Positions 8,859 through 18,467 of a stretch of 49,091 nt of DNA are shown here, one piece after another. Source of the DNA: Cryomorphaceae bacterium (GTDB taxonomy: Bacteria > Bacteroidota > Bacteroidia > Flavobacteriales_D > SKUL01); assembly GCA_007695365.1 (NCBI GenBank), contig REDV01000117.1:1-49091 (forward strand), in the 5' to 3' direction. The notes under the pieces were generated by a model. It saw only the letters and a program-made list of their open reading frames with translations. It ran no database searches and was not told the origin of the DNA. Both the position numbers and the translations under genes were made by a program. Each line of letters starts with the position of its first letter. Within the stretch, counting starts at the first letter, position 1.

Positions 8859-11800
8859 CTACCTGATGACGGTTATATGTCCCCGGTATTGTTCTACTTC
8901 CTGCGTGATGGCATTTTTCACTTCGATGGAGTACACGTATACTTCGGGTTGTGTAAAGTACTCACCACTTGCCTCAGCACCATTCCAGCCCTGATTTACA
9001 TCGGTGGTTTCAAACACGAGCTGTCCGGCACGATTGAAAATCTGCATGCGGAAATGCGAAGGATCCCACTCGTTCCCCATCGGACGGAAGATCTCATTGA
9101 TACCATCACCATCCGGCGTGAATGCATTGGGAATAAACACGCGGAATTCACGGGGTGTGAAGTGCGCAACGATCTCATCCGGCACCTGAATGTTCAAACG
9201 CATTTCAGGGCTTTCATCAGAGGGTACGGGTGCGTGCTGCACGGTGCTCCAATGGCTGAATTCCCATTTCTGCTGAGGTATCGCCTTGAAATGCGTATTG
9301 TTCATGGCCAGCACATTTCCAGTCCAGGGAAGGAAGGGCAACATGTTCCAATCGAGCATTACAAATCCACTTCCTTCGGGCTCTACGCGCACGGTTATGG
9401 GGTAGTTTGGAAGTTCTATGAACGAGGCTATGATGGTGTCTTCCCCTATAATCTGGAGTTGCACATTTCTCATATCCGCATTGGGTGCAAAGGTGCCGCC
9501 ATCGGTTGATTGCCAACCAATGAAATCGTAGAATTCACTGGTGGGAACTGCCCGCAACGGGTGGGTTTCCTGGGTTGACAACATACCTTCCCACCACGAA
9601 CCTTCGTCGGTGCCGTGGATTTCCACAGTTCCGTATTCAGGTGGATCGGTCATTACCACCACATTGAATACTGTAATGACCTGAAACAAGGCAACAATAG
9701 AATCTGCCTGCACAACCTCAAAGCTGATAAACAGGTCGTTGAGATTGGTCACAAGATGGTTTTGAAATGTCCACCCAACAAATTCATAGCCCTCTTCAGG
9801 AACGGCTTCAAATTGCGCCGTATTACCAGGAACGATTTCAACCGTTGCCGGATTATCCTCGAGTGTTTCACCATTGAACACCACTTGACCCATACCGGGC
9901 TCTTCGACCGTAACAATAAGTTCAACAGGCAGTTGGTAGAAATGAGCAATGACTTCATCGGTTTGAGCGGTGGTGTATGTGGCTACTTCGCTTGTGTCGT
10001 TGGGTGCAAACACGGTATCACCCTGATGTACCGTTTCCCAATGGCTGAAGGCCCATCCCGGCTCTGCGGTTGCCACAATATCGTGTTCTATCAATGCCGC
10101 TAAGGAGTCGGTATATGGATAGTTCGGTATCAGAAACTCATTGAGTTCTATCCATCCTGTTCCGGGAGGCTCAACATTAAAGGTTATGGGGTATTCCTCC
10201 AGCGGAATGAAGTGAGCGACAATCGTTACGTCACCCTGAGGGTTTACTGTGATTTCGAACTGTGTTTCATCGTCGTATTCCAACTCCCCCAACAGTGTTT
10301 CCCAAAACTGAAAGGCTGCCTCACCGGTTGCGTTGGCCGTGAGATCAAAGGGCACCTCAGCAAAATAGGTACCTGTCCAGGGTGAATCTCCCGGGCCGAT
10401 GGTAATAGAATTAAGCACCACTTCGCCCTCGCCGATAATCTCTATGGTTACTTCGATGGCGGTCAGGTCGTAACAATCTTCCAACCCTTCTACAATCTGC
10501 TCCTCGCAACGGGCTTCTATAAAGTCTATCAATGACTGCACGTTGTTCTGCCAGCCTGCGTATGTACCGCCCCAGCGCTCAATTTGCCTTGGCATTTCAG
10601 GGTCAATCATGTTAAGAAGGCTATCTAAGTGAGCCAGCGCAAACTCGCAACTCAATGTGGAGTTGATTAAATCGGCGTAGCGGTTGATGTAGGTTTCGAA
10701 GAATTCTTCGTTCTCAAGCAAGGCGCTAAAAATTTGGGTATGCCCCTGCCCTCCGGGGTTGTTAAGCTGATGTCCGAAGCAAGGATCAGCATCAGGCCCT
10801 GTGTTGGGAATACCTGTGTAGTTGATGTAGTGCCCAAAGGCCGCATCCATATCCCACAAGGTGTACCGCCATTCGGTTGCTCCGCCAAATTCGTTGTAAC
10901 CACGCCACCATGCTGTATTCCAGTTGAGCCAGTCTGCGGCCACAATCCAGGTATTGATGGCAAAGTAATCTATAAGACTGATCACGTTGAGCTGGGTTTT
11001 CACGTAGTCATAATTCACCTGATCGGTCATGTCCTGGTTCGTGATAAAGTTGCGCAGGGTATTCCAGTTGTCCATGGTGCCCCACTTTGCCCAGGTGTTC
11101 CCCCAGGTTTTGATAAAGTCCATACTGAATTTGTCCTGACTGTAGTAATAGTCAGTATATCTCCAATCGTCAACTTTTTCACGGTAATCGTACACTCCCC
11201 AATACTGGCCGTTGGCATAGAGCACACAAAACTCAGTGGAGCGGCAATCCAAATCCATCCCTCCTACCTGAGAGAGCGACTGTACATAGGCATCGCGAAT
11301 ATGAGCACCATTTTCATAAGGGTAATTGTCGTTGGCACCGGCCTTAAACATGTACCTTTTGTAACGAGGACGGTCTGAGATTCTGAAAAGCTCTAGTTCG
11401 GTTTTACCGCTGTAGCCCATTTTATCGCGATCAATCCAGTCAATGCCGCGTTGCGCGTAGGCCCAACTGTCGTTTCCGTGTTTGTTGGTGTCACCAAACG
11501 ACTTTGAGATTCGTTGCCCGTTTTCGTCAAAAACCTCCATGGTGGTAATCGGAATATTTTGAACTCCACCCAACAGGATCAGCACTTCATCACCGGCTAC
11601 CGAGAAAGCGGGCAGCGTATGCTGATCTTCACCAACAAAGAATGTACTCCATTCAAAAAAACTGCGCAGGAAGTCGGGGTTGTTGCTAAAAGTAGCTGCC
11701 ATCAACACGGTGGTTTCATTGATGTTGATGGGACCGTTGTAAACCGGCGAGGCTTCGGTAGGAAAGGTACCGTCCAGGGTGTAACGAATCACAAATTCCG

Positions 11801-12446
11801 GACTGGGGTCTGGCAGCGAGATGGCGACAGTAATTCCACCTCCGTGATATCCGGCGGGTTGATCAAATTCGGGTGTTGGAGCGTAATTGGTGTATGGCGT
11901 TGAAGTATTGTTTGAAGCGTTGATGGTGGGCTGGGTAAAAACCACCCAATTATCTGCTCCATCCGGGTAGCGTCCGCGCGTGTGCCCAAGCTGACTGGTC
12001 TCTTCAATCATGTTCACATCCACAATGGTGCTGCCATCTGGAGCCACCAACGCGATGATTTCATTTTCCTGGGTTTGTCCCAGTCTGAAGTTAGCATGCA
12101 GATTGTTAAGGTCAAAGGGCAGCCCCATCCTGCCCGAAAGCCATATTCGCAAAAAACCATTACCCGGGATTACAGAGCCCGCGGGAAATGTCCATTTGTC
12201 GAGATTGGTGATGCGGTCCGTCATATGGTAACCGCTGAGATCATAGGGGGTTGGCGAGGTGTTGTAGAGTTCAACCCAGTCTTCACACTCGCCGAAGTTG
12301 TCTTCCACCTGGTTGGGGTTGTGGACAGAGCAAAGATTGGTGGCGCCTATTTCATTGATCACAACCTGAGCGGAGAGCATGGTGTGTGCAAACAAGGCAA
12401 AAGTCAGTAGCGCTATTTTGGTAAGCCAGTCGTCTCGGTAGAACAT
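8859..12446 (-). CDS. CotH kinase/lamin-tail surface protein, copy 2, T9SS type B tail
   Basis: 1195 residues. The signal peptide ends at LSAQ (about 27). Then a lamin-tail domain (VVINEIGATN ... GRYPDGADNWVVFTQPT, about 28-185), a chitobiase-type beta-sandwich (YTLDGTFPTEASPVYNGPI), and a CotH-kinase domain (about 330-640; DRDKMGYSG, WDMDAAFG). Five InlB-like repeats with a G..F..W core follow, and a gliding-motility-associated C-terminal (CHU_C/type B) domain starts at FIPNAFTPDGDGINEIF. CotH proteins are atypical protein kinases known from Bacillus spore coats; kinase activity here is inference. It is paralogous to the neighbour at 12671-16258, which has the same length and domain order. 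It probably has its own promoter in 12447-12616, because a terminator closes the upstream copy. Confidence 0.85.
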   Translation of the reverse strand: MFYRDDWLTKIALLTFALFAHTMLSAQVVINEIGATNLCSVHNPNQVEDNFGECEDWVELYNTSPTPYDLSGYHMTDRITNLDKWTFPAGSVIPGNGFLRIWLSGRMGLPFDLNNLHANFRLGQTQENEIIALVAPDGSTIVDVNMIEETSQLGHTRGRYPDGADNWVVFTQPTINASNNTSTPYTNYAPTPEFDQPAGYHGGGITVAISLPDPSPEFVIRYTLDGTFPTEASPVYNGPININETTVLMAATFSNNPDFLRSFFEWSTFFVGEDQHTLPAFSVAGDEVLILLGGVQNIPITTMEVFDENGQRISKSFGDTNKHGNDSWAYAQRGIDWIDRDKMGYSGKTELELFRISDRPRYKRYMFKAGANDNYPYENGAHIRDAYVQSLSQVGGMDLDCRSTEFCVLYANGQYWGVYDYREKVDDWRYTDYYYSQDKFSMDFIKTWGNTWAKWGTMDNWNTLRNFITNQDMTDQVNYDYVKTQLNVISLIDYFAINTWIVAADWLNWNTAWWRGYNEFGGATEWRYTLWDMDAAFGHYINYTGIPNTGPDADPCFGHQLNNPGGQGHTQIFSALLENEEFFETYINRYADLINSTLSCEFALAHLDSLLNMIDPEMPRQIERWGGTYAGWQNNVQSLIDFIEARCEEQIVEGLEDCYDLTAIEVTIEIIGEGEVVLNSITIGPGDSPWTGTYFAEVPFDLTANATGEAAFQFWETLLGELEYDDETQFEITVNPQGDVTIVAHFIPLEEYPITFNVEPPGTGWIELNEFLIPNYPYTDSLAALIEHDIVATAEPGWAFSHWETVHQGDTVFAPNDTSEVATYTTAQTDEVIAHFYQLPVELIVTVEEPGMGQVVFNGETLEDNPATVEIVPGNTAQFEAVPEEGYEFVGWTFQNHLVTNLNDLFISFEVVQADSIVALFQVITVFNVVVMTDPPEYGTVEIHGTDEGSWWEGMLSTQETHPLRAVPTSEFYDFIGWQSTDGGTFAPNADMRNVQLQIIGEDTIIASFIELPNYPITVRVEPEGSGFVMLDWNMLPFLPWTGNVLAMNNTHFKAIPQQKWEFSHWSTVQHAPVPSDESPEMRLNIQVPDEIVAHFTPREFRVFIPNAFTPDGDGINEIFRPMGNEWDPSHFRMQIFNRAGQLVFETTDVNQGWNGAEASGEYFTQPEVYVYSIEVKNAITQEVEQYRGHITVIR

Positions 12447-12616
12447 AGTTTAGTTAACGGTATTGATTTCAAAAACAATAGTATGTACTTGACAACGCCA
12501 CCTTGCAGGATTTTGTTGTTACCTAACTGACGACAGGCAGAATGCTAAGGTTGCCCAAATAAATTAACATATCTCCTTATCCGTTATGTCTATCTGAATT
12601 TCAGGGAATAGCGGAC

Positions 12617-12650
12617 AAAAAAAACGCCGCGGAAAAATCCGCAGCGTTTT
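12617..12650 (-). terminator. Intrinsic terminator after CotH/lamin-tail copy 1
   Basis: AAAACGCCGCGGA (12621-12633) pairs with TCCGCAGCGTTTT (12638-12650) with a single C/A mismatch and a 4-nt loop. On the minus strand a run of U residues follows (plus-strand A run from 12617). It is 20 bp downstream of the stop at 12671. Confidence 0.85.
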
Positions 12651-12670
12651 CTACGAGAATGTATTCGTGC

Positions 12671-15600
12671 TTATCTGATTACGGTGATGTGCCCCATATA
12701 GGTCTTTATTTCCTTGCTGATGGCATTCTTGACTTCAATTCGGTACACGTAAACCTCGGGTTGTGTGTAGTATTGTCCACCAGCTTCCGAGCCATTCCAT
12801 CCCTGATTCACATCGGTGGTTTCGAATACCATTTTTCCGGCGCGATTGAATATCTGCATGCGGAAATGCGAAGGATCCCATTCATTACCCAGTGGTCGGA
12901 AGATTTCATTCACGCCATCACCATCGGGGGTAAACGCATTCGGGATGTACACAGCGTACTCGCGAGGTACGAAGTGAGCAACAATTTCGTCGGGAACGGC
13001 TATATTGATGCGCATCTCATCGCTTTCCACAGATGGTACCGGCGCGTGGTATATCGTTGACCAACGGCTGAACTCCCATTCATTTTTGGGAAGGGCCTTA
13101 AAGTGCGTGTTGTTCATGGCGAGTACGTTGCCTGTCCACGGGTACTGTGGCAGCACGCTCCAATCCAGTGCAACAAAACCGCTTCCCTCAGGCTCTACGC
13201 GCACGGTAATGGGGAAATTGGGCAACTCAATGAATTGCGCAATGATGGTATCCTCATTGAATATCTGCAATTGCACGTTTCGCATATCTGCATTAGGAGT
13301 AAACTCTCCTCCGTTGGTAGATTGCCAGCCCACAAACTCGTAGAACTCATGCGAGGGAACCGCGCGCAGTGGGTGGGTTGAAAGAGTTGAAAGCATTCCT
13401 TGCCAGAAGGAGCCTTCATCAACACCGTGTATCTCTACTGTTCCGAATTCAGCCGGCTCGGTCATCACAACCACGTTGAAAATGGTGATTACCTGGAAGT
13501 GGGCTACGATGGAGTCGAAGGTTACGACTTCAAAGGAGAGGAAAAGATCGTTGAGGTTGCTGAAAGTGTGGTTTTGGAATGTCCAGCCTACAAATTCGTA
13601 GCCTTCTGCCGGAACAGCTTCAAGTTGGGCAATATTTCCCGGCACAATTTCTACTGTGGCCGGATAATCTTCTAGTTCTTGCCCATTGAAAATCACAGTT
13701 CCCATTCCGGGTTCTTCAACCGAGATAACGAGATCCACAGGCAAGAGATAAAAGTGCGCCGTAATCTCATCGCTTTGCTCAATGATGATGGATACCACAT
13801 CGGTGGTGTCGGAAGGATCAAACAAAATGGGCCCGTGTGTGGTGGACTCCCAATGACTAAACGCCCACCCGGGTTCAGGAATGGCCACAAGGTTGTGGGT
13901 TGGGCCCGCGGTGAGAGAATCGGTGTAAGGATAGTTCAGGATGGTCTCTCCGTTGAGTTCAATAAAGCCTGATCCCTCGGGCTCTACCCAGAAGGTTACG
14001 GGATACATCTCAACCGGAATGAAATGAGCCACAATGGTTACGCTGCCATCGGGGTTTACCGTAATAGATAATTCGGTTTCATCATCGTATTCAAGGTTAC
14101 CTACAAGGGTTTCCCAAAACTGGAACGCATCGTCACCTGTCGGAATGGCTGTAAGGTCAAAAGGAACTTCGGCAAAGTATGTTCCCGTCCAGGGGGAATC
14201 ACCGGGGGTAATGGTGATGCCATTGAGTTGCACCTCACCTTCTCCTTCAATCACGATGGTCACATCAATTGCAGTTAGGTCGTAGCAATCCTCCATCCCC
14301 TCAATGATCACCTCAGCGCAACGTGTCTCAATAAAGTTGTACAAGGCATTTACGTTGTTTTGCCAGCCGGCCATTGAGCCCCCCCATCGTTGAATCTGCC
14401 GTGGCATTTCTGGTTCAATAATGCCAATCAAACTGTCGAGGTGTGCTATAGAAAACTCACAACTGAACACCGAGTTGATGAGATCCGCATATCGATTGAT
14501 GTAGGTGTTGAAAAACTCCTCGTTGTTCAATAGCGCGCTAAAAATCTGAGTATGCCCCTGGCCTCCGGGGTTGTTCAATTGATGCCCGAAACACGGATCT
14601 GCAGTAGGACCTGTGTTGGGGATTCCGGTATAGTTGATATAATGGCCAAAAGCGGCATCCATATCCCACAGCGTATAACGCCATTCGGTGGCACCTCCAA
14701 ACTGGTTGTACCCCCTCCACCACGCCGTGTTCCAGTTAAGCCAGTCAGAGGCAACAATCCAGGTGTTTACAGCAAAATAGTCAATGAGGCTGATTACGTT
14801 GAGTTGGGTTTTTACGTAGTCGTAATTCACCTGATCACTCATGTCGTTGCCCGTGATAAAATTCCGGAGGGTGTTCCAATTTTGTTGGGTGCCGTATTTG
14901 GCCCAGGTGCCTCCCCATGTCTTGATAAAGTCCATCTGGAAGCGGTTCTGATTGTAGTAGTATTCAGTAAAACGCCAGTCATCTACTTTTTCGCGGTAGT
15001 CATACACACCCCAGTACTGACCGTTGGCATAGAGCACACAGAACTCCACCGTGCGCTCATCCAGATCGAGGTTTCCAACCTGAGAAAGCGACATTACGTA
15101 CGCGTCGCGTATGTGGGCTCCTCCGTTTTGAAATGGGTAGTTGTCGTTTGCTGCTGCTTTAAACATGTAACGCTTGAATTGCGCCTTGTCTTTCATGCGA
15201 AAAAGCTGCAGTTCGGTATAACCACTATAACCCATTTTATCTCGGTCAATCCAGTCAATGCCACGCTGCTGGTATGCCCAACTATCGTTACCGTGTTTAT
15301 TGGTATCACCGAGGGATTTTGAAATGCGCTCACCGTTCTCGTTGAACACTTCCATGGTGGTAAGGGGCACAATTTGCTGCCCCCCGAGAAGGGTCAATAC
15401 CTGTGTTCCGGCAACAGAAAAAGCGGGTAGTGTGTGTTGATCCATACCCAAAAAGAAGGTGCTCCATTCATAAAAGCCACGCAACATGTTCGGATTGTTG
15501 GAGAACGTAGCCGCCATCAGTACAGTTGTTTCCGAAATATTGATGGGCCCATTGTAAACCGGAGATGCCTGTGTGGGAAAGGAACCATCCAGTGTGTAGC

Positions 15601-16258
15601 GAATAACATAATCGGGGCTTGGGTCGGGAATGGTAATTTCAACGTTAATGGCACCCCCATGATAGCCCGCCGGTTGACTGAACACCGGGGTAGGCGCATA
15701 TCCATCATATGGGGTGGCTGTATTGTTGGATGCCCCAACAGTAGGTTGGGTAAAGACCACCCAGTTGTCAGCTCCGTCGGGATAGCGGCCGCGGGTGTGG
15801 CCCACCTGCGATGTTTCTTCAATCATGTTCACATCCAGAATGGTACTTCCATCGGGCGCCACAAAAGCAATCACCTCATTTTCCTGGGTTTGACCTATGC
15901 GAAAATTAGCATGCAGGTGGTTATTGTCAAAAGGAACTCCAATTCGGCCGGAAAGCCATACACGCAAGAAACCGTTGGCCGGAATCGTTGAACCTGCCGG
16001 AAAAGTCCACTTTGAGAGATTAGACAATCGGTCGGTAAGGTGATGGCCCGCGAGGTTAACAGGAGCTCCGGTAGGGTTGTACAACTCTACCCAGTCTTCA
16101 TGCTGGCCAAAATTATCCTGAATTTGATTCGGATTGAGGTTGTTTCCCAGGTTGGTTGCCATAAATTCGTTGATGACAACCTGAGCCTCTGCTCCAGTGG
16201 CACACAAAATTGAGCACAGTAAGCCCATTATCACACTCCAGACAGTGATGCGGTTCAT
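12671..16258 (-). CDS. CotH kinase/lamin-tail surface protein, copy 1, T9SS type B tail
   Basis: 1195 residues, the upstream member of a tandem pair. Signal peptide (1-26, ending GAEAQ), lamin-tail domain (about 27-185), chitobiase-like sandwich (YTLDGSFPTQASPVYNGPI), CotH-kinase domain (about 330-640; DRDKMGYSG, WDMDAAFG, Trp-rich WIVASDWLNWNTAWWRGYN), five InlB-like repeats (for example AFSHWES, YEFVGWTF, FYEFVGWQS) and a type B gliding-associated C-terminal domain (YIPNAFTPDGDGVNEIF). By eye the kinase region is nearly identical to copy 2, whereas signal peptides and repeats diverge more. The equal lengths come from compensating indels: one residue fewer in the signal peptide and one more at NGGAH. 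A terminator follows, so the two copies are probably separate transcripts. Confidence 0.85.
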   Translation of the reverse strand: MNRITVWSVIMGLLCSILCATGAEAQVVINEFMATNLGNNLNPNQIQDNFGQHEDWVELYNPTGAPVNLAGHHLTDRLSNLSKWTFPAGSTIPANGFLRVWLSGRIGVPFDNNHLHANFRIGQTQENEVIAFVAPDGSTILDVNMIEETSQVGHTRGRYPDGADNWVVFTQPTVGASNNTATPYDGYAPTPVFSQPAGYHGGAINVEITIPDPSPDYVIRYTLDGSFPTQASPVYNGPINISETTVLMAATFSNNPNMLRGFYEWSTFFLGMDQHTLPAFSVAGTQVLTLLGGQQIVPLTTMEVFNENGERISKSLGDTNKHGNDSWAYQQRGIDWIDRDKMGYSGYTELQLFRMKDKAQFKRYMFKAAANDNYPFQNGGAHIRDAYVMSLSQVGNLDLDERTVEFCVLYANGQYWGVYDYREKVDDWRFTEYYYNQNRFQMDFIKTWGGTWAKYGTQQNWNTLRNFITGNDMSDQVNYDYVKTQLNVISLIDYFAVNTWIVASDWLNWNTAWWRGYNQFGGATEWRYTLWDMDAAFGHYINYTGIPNTGPTADPCFGHQLNNPGGQGHTQIFSALLNNEEFFNTYINRYADLINSVFSCEFSIAHLDSLIGIIEPEMPRQIQRWGGSMAGWQNNVNALYNFIETRCAEVIIEGMEDCYDLTAIDVTIVIEGEGEVQLNGITITPGDSPWTGTYFAEVPFDLTAIPTGDDAFQFWETLVGNLEYDDETELSITVNPDGSVTIVAHFIPVEMYPVTFWVEPEGSGFIELNGETILNYPYTDSLTAGPTHNLVAIPEPGWAFSHWESTTHGPILFDPSDTTDVVSIIIEQSDEITAHFYLLPVDLVISVEEPGMGTVIFNGQELEDYPATVEIVPGNIAQLEAVPAEGYEFVGWTFQNHTFSNLNDLFLSFEVVTFDSIVAHFQVITIFNVVVMTEPAEFGTVEIHGVDEGSFWQGMLSTLSTHPLRAVPSHEFYEFVGWQSTNGGEFTPNADMRNVQLQIFNEDTIIAQFIELPNFPITVRVEPEGSGFVALDWSVLPQYPWTGNVLAMNNTHFKALPKNEWEFSRWSTIYHAPVPSVESDEMRINIAVPDEIVAHFVPREYAVYIPNAFTPDGDGVNEIFRPLGNEWDPSHFRMQIFNRAGKMVFETTDVNQGWNGSEAGGQYYTQPEVYVYRIEVKNAISKEIKTYMGHITVIR

Positions 16259-16400
16259 TGGTCTTGGTTTTTGGTTTCAAAACTTGGCTCACATGTCTGG
16301 ATGCAGGCTCAGACCGGAGTTGCTGTATAAAGGTATATGAAGTGTTGGTTTAATTCACGTTAACTTGACGCATTGTTTTTGGGATGGTTGCACAAAGAGA

Positions 16401-17618
16401 TTACTTTACCACAATTCTTTTGGTTTGGTTTTGTATTCGAACCAGATAAACACCTGGTGTATATCCGGAAACATCGATGAAATGCGGCCCGGCACCCACG
16501 TAATTATAGTTGGCAACGTGGCTCCCAATGGCGCTAAACACCTGGATCGTGCCCTCCCTCCAATCCGTCATCTGGATGTTGATGTAGTCAGTGGCAGGAA
16601 CGGGGTAAATGGAGAACATGAACTCCTCCGGTACATCAAACTCCTGAACACTTACTGTTCCGGGATCATTGGTAAAGCCCATGGTAGGCTCCAGGCATGT
16701 AATGGGGCCGAGTCCGTTTTCAAAACGACCTTCTGATATGTTTTGCTGTTGTTGTCCAAATTTCACATAATCCAATGTCACAGTATCCTTGTTGTAAAGG
16801 TGAACATATTCGCCGGAGCCTGACAGGGAGAATGTAGTGTGATAGGGCCAGATTTCATCGATACCGTCAATACCAGAGGCAAAAACCACTACGTAGCCTC
16901 CGGGCGCTACAATGGTCGGCTCCGGAAAGGTGTACTTGCCCGGATTGTTGGATTTGTCCGAAAGCAGGTATCCGCCCATATTCAGAACGATACTGGTATT
17001 GTTGTAAATCTCTATCCAATCGAAATTGTTGCCGAACTCATCCGTTCCGGCATCGGTATTTCGCGCCAGAAACTCGTTTACCACCAAACCGCGTCCAGTA
17101 AGTGAAGCACCGGAATAATCGGTTGGGTTATTGGGGGCACCGGGAGATGGGGTTGCATACAAAAACGGTCCGGAACCATTGGGCGTTCGGCTCAGCGACT
17201 GGATATTGTCAACCGGCCCGAAGGTGTAGTGATCAATGACAATGGTATCGGGGTTCGAAAGAACGACTTTTTCGCCCAATGACCCTTGCAACTTGAAATC
17301 TGCATGAAACTCACCCAGCCAGGGCTGGCCATCGCACCAAACCACCACATAATCGCCGGGATCAAGTGTCATATCCGGGAATGTGTACCGTGTACGATTA
17401 CCGTGCTTGTCGGAGAGAAAGTATCCGCCGATGTCGATGGGCTCATCACCGGCGTTCATGATTTCCACCCAATCTTCAAACTCGTCGAATTCATTTGGGA
17501 TGACAACATTACGGGCCATAAACTCGTTGATGACCAACTTTCCGTATTCAGGAATACATTGAGAATAAGCACTTGAAATGGTTACAAAGGCAAGTGCAGT
17601 GAGTAGAAGTTTTTTCAT
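16401..17618 (-). CDS. Secreted protein with two lamin-tail domains and T9SS type A tail
   Basis: 405 residues from 17618 (MKKLLLTALAFVTISSAYSQ); an in-frame ATG 20 codons upstream lies in the promoter region and would precede the signal peptide. Two lamin-tail (LTD) domains are visible: KLVINEFMARN ... DNIQSLSRTPNGSGPF (about 26-150) and GLVVNEFLARN ... QNISEGRFENG (about 175-310). Each has the D.VEI.N or DWIEIYN core and a G.YFLSDK/GYLLSDK strand. The remainder (FSIYPVPATDYINI ... RIVVK) is a type A sorting domain. LTDs in secreted bacterial proteins are probably adhesion or scaffold modules. It sits just upstream of the CotH pair in the same orientation, which share the LTD, so a common surface role is plausible but unproven. 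Confidence 0.85.
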   Translation of the reverse strand: MKKLLLTALAFVTISSAYSQCIPEYGKLVINEFMARNVVIPNEFDEFEDWVEIMNAGDEPIDIGGYFLSDKHGNRTRYTFPDMTLDPGDYVVVWCDGQPWLGEFHADFKLQGSLGEKVVLSNPDTIVIDHYTFGPVDNIQSLSRTPNGSGPFLYATPSPGAPNNPTDYSGASLTGRGLVVNEFLARNTDAGTDEFGNNFDWIEIYNNTSIVLNMGGYLLSDKSNNPGKYTFPEPTIVAPGGYVVVFASGIDGIDEIWPYHTTFSLSGSGEYVHLYNKDTVTLDYVKFGQQQQNISEGRFENGLGPITCLEPTMGFTNDPGTVSVQEFDVPEEFMFSIYPVPATDYINIQMTDWREGTIQVFSAIGSHVANYNYVGAGPHFIDVSGYTPGVYLVRIQNQTKRIVVK

Positions 17619-17657
17619 GTGTCTTGCAGGGTTGGATAAAATTTTAAAATCAACCCG

Positions 17658-17689
17658 CGAATATAGGCAATGCGCCACATGATGGCAAA
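17658..17689 (-). promoter_or_regulatory. Probable promoter of the two-LTD protein gene
   Basis: Minus strand reads TTTG (17689-17686), 20 nt, TATATTCG (17665-17658), one base off the TAnnTTTG consensus. It lies 40 bp upstream of the chosen start at 17618, supporting the shorter protein. Confidence 0.5.
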
Positions 17690-17720
17690 CACCAGTTTTC
17701 AGTTATTATCAGACGGCTGT

Positions 17721-18095
17721 TTACAACCTATCCTTGTTCGTGATGAGCAGGAACCAATCGTTGTCAATGGGCAGATATCCCTTGTCGTAACAGAAAAAAT
17801 AAACCGCACCTGCCTTGGTGGTGTAGGTATGCGTATGGTAGGTAAAATTGAAACCCAATCGAACCAAAGTGTTCTTGTGGGTCTTTCCTTTTTCGTCCGG
17901 ATTGAGCTCTGCAAGAATACTTCGGTTCTTACTTAAAATTCGATTTACGTTTCTTACCAACTGAATCTGCCCCCTGTTTACACGGTTGTAATAGGCATTG
18001 CGACAGAGATCATCGCAGAATTTTTTATCTGCCCTGCCGTGAAGTTTGTCACCACATTCTTTGCACAGCCTTTCTTCTATCTCGGTTCCATTCAT
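17721..18095 (-). CDS. Conserved hypothetical protein with N-terminal zinc-ribbon-like cysteines
   Basis: 124 residues, no signal peptide. Cys11-x2-Cys14 and Cys27-x3-Cys31 (LCKECGDKL ... FCDDLCRNAYYNR) resemble the short zinc-binding motif found in small Bacteroidota DUF2116-like proteins. The rest (about 50-124) is a compact region ending in YFFCYDKGYLPIDNDWFLL that I recognise only as a generic Bacteroidota hypothetical. The low gene density on either side leaves no operon clue. A nucleic-acid-binding role is possible from the zinc knuckle but not shown. Confidence 0.7.
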   Translation of the reverse strand: MNGTEIEERLCKECGDKLHGRADKKFCDDLCRNAYYNRVNRGQIQLVRNVNRILSKNRSILAELNPDEKGKTHKNTLVRLGFNFTYHTHTYTTKAGAVYFFCYDKGYLPIDNDWFLLITNKDRL

Positions 18096-18196
18096 GACTA
18101 CAATATTGAAAACGATGGCAATATAGCAATGTTTACTGAAATAACCAGTTATCGCATTAAGTGACCCTTTTTAAGCGAGAGCATTCGCACACAAGT

Positions 18197-18225
18197 TTTG
18201 ATTATTCTCCGGAATACTATATTTG
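18197..18225 (+). promoter_or_regulatory. Consensus promoter upstream of a 33-residue small ORF
   Basis: TTTG (18197-18200), exactly 17 nt, TATATTTG (18218-18225): a perfect TTTG-N17-TAnnTTTG promoter. The next start codon downstream is the ATG at 18244, 19 nt after the -7 box. Confidence 0.75.
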
Positions 18226-18243
18226 CCCAAAATCTTGTTCGCT

Positions 18244-18345
18244 ATGGAATCCAATGACCACAATCAGGCAGAAATCGCAGGACCGGTAATCTTCGCATTA
18301 CTCTTATTTTCTATGGCCATCCTAGCCATCTGGATAATGAGCTAG
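18244..18345 (+). CDS. Putative 33-residue single-pass membrane peptide
   Basis: The ORF encodes MESNDHNQAEIAGPVIFALL followed by LFSMAILAIWIMS: a polar, mostly acidic N-terminus then about 20 hydrophobic residues able to span the membrane once. The support is its position 19 nt behind a perfect sigma-ABfr-type promoter and the TAG stop shortly after the hydrophobic stretch. I do not recognise the family. Bacteroidota genomes often carry tiny membrane proteins beside respiratory or stress genes; here the next gene is a thioredoxin. The transcript could instead be a leader for that gene, or a non-coding RNA. Confidence 0.5.
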   Translation: MESNDHNQAEIAGPVIFALLLFSMAILAIWIMS

Positions 18346-18440
18346 GTCTTCCATCCGGTAAGACTCAGCTACATAACTTTTGGTGATAAGTGCATCAAAT
18401 CATATGATGGCCTGAAAAAACTTCTTTGCAGTGTTGGCTG

Positions 18441-18448
18441 TAACTTTG
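18441..18448 (+). promoter_or_regulatory. -7 element of the thioredoxin-DUF6952 operon
   Basis: TAACTTTG matches TAnnTTTG, 19 nt before the thioredoxin ATG. The nearest TTTG (18425-18428) is only 12 nt upstream, too close for a standard -33 box, so only the -7 element is well supported. Confidence 0.5.
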
Positions 18449-18467
18449 CGGCCATAAATCAGGAACT

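Noticed and set aside
8849-8864. AGGTAG-TTCA-CTACCT hairpin as a terminator of CotH copy 2
   Set aside because: Short 6-bp stem overlapping the stop codon with no U tract; too weak to call.
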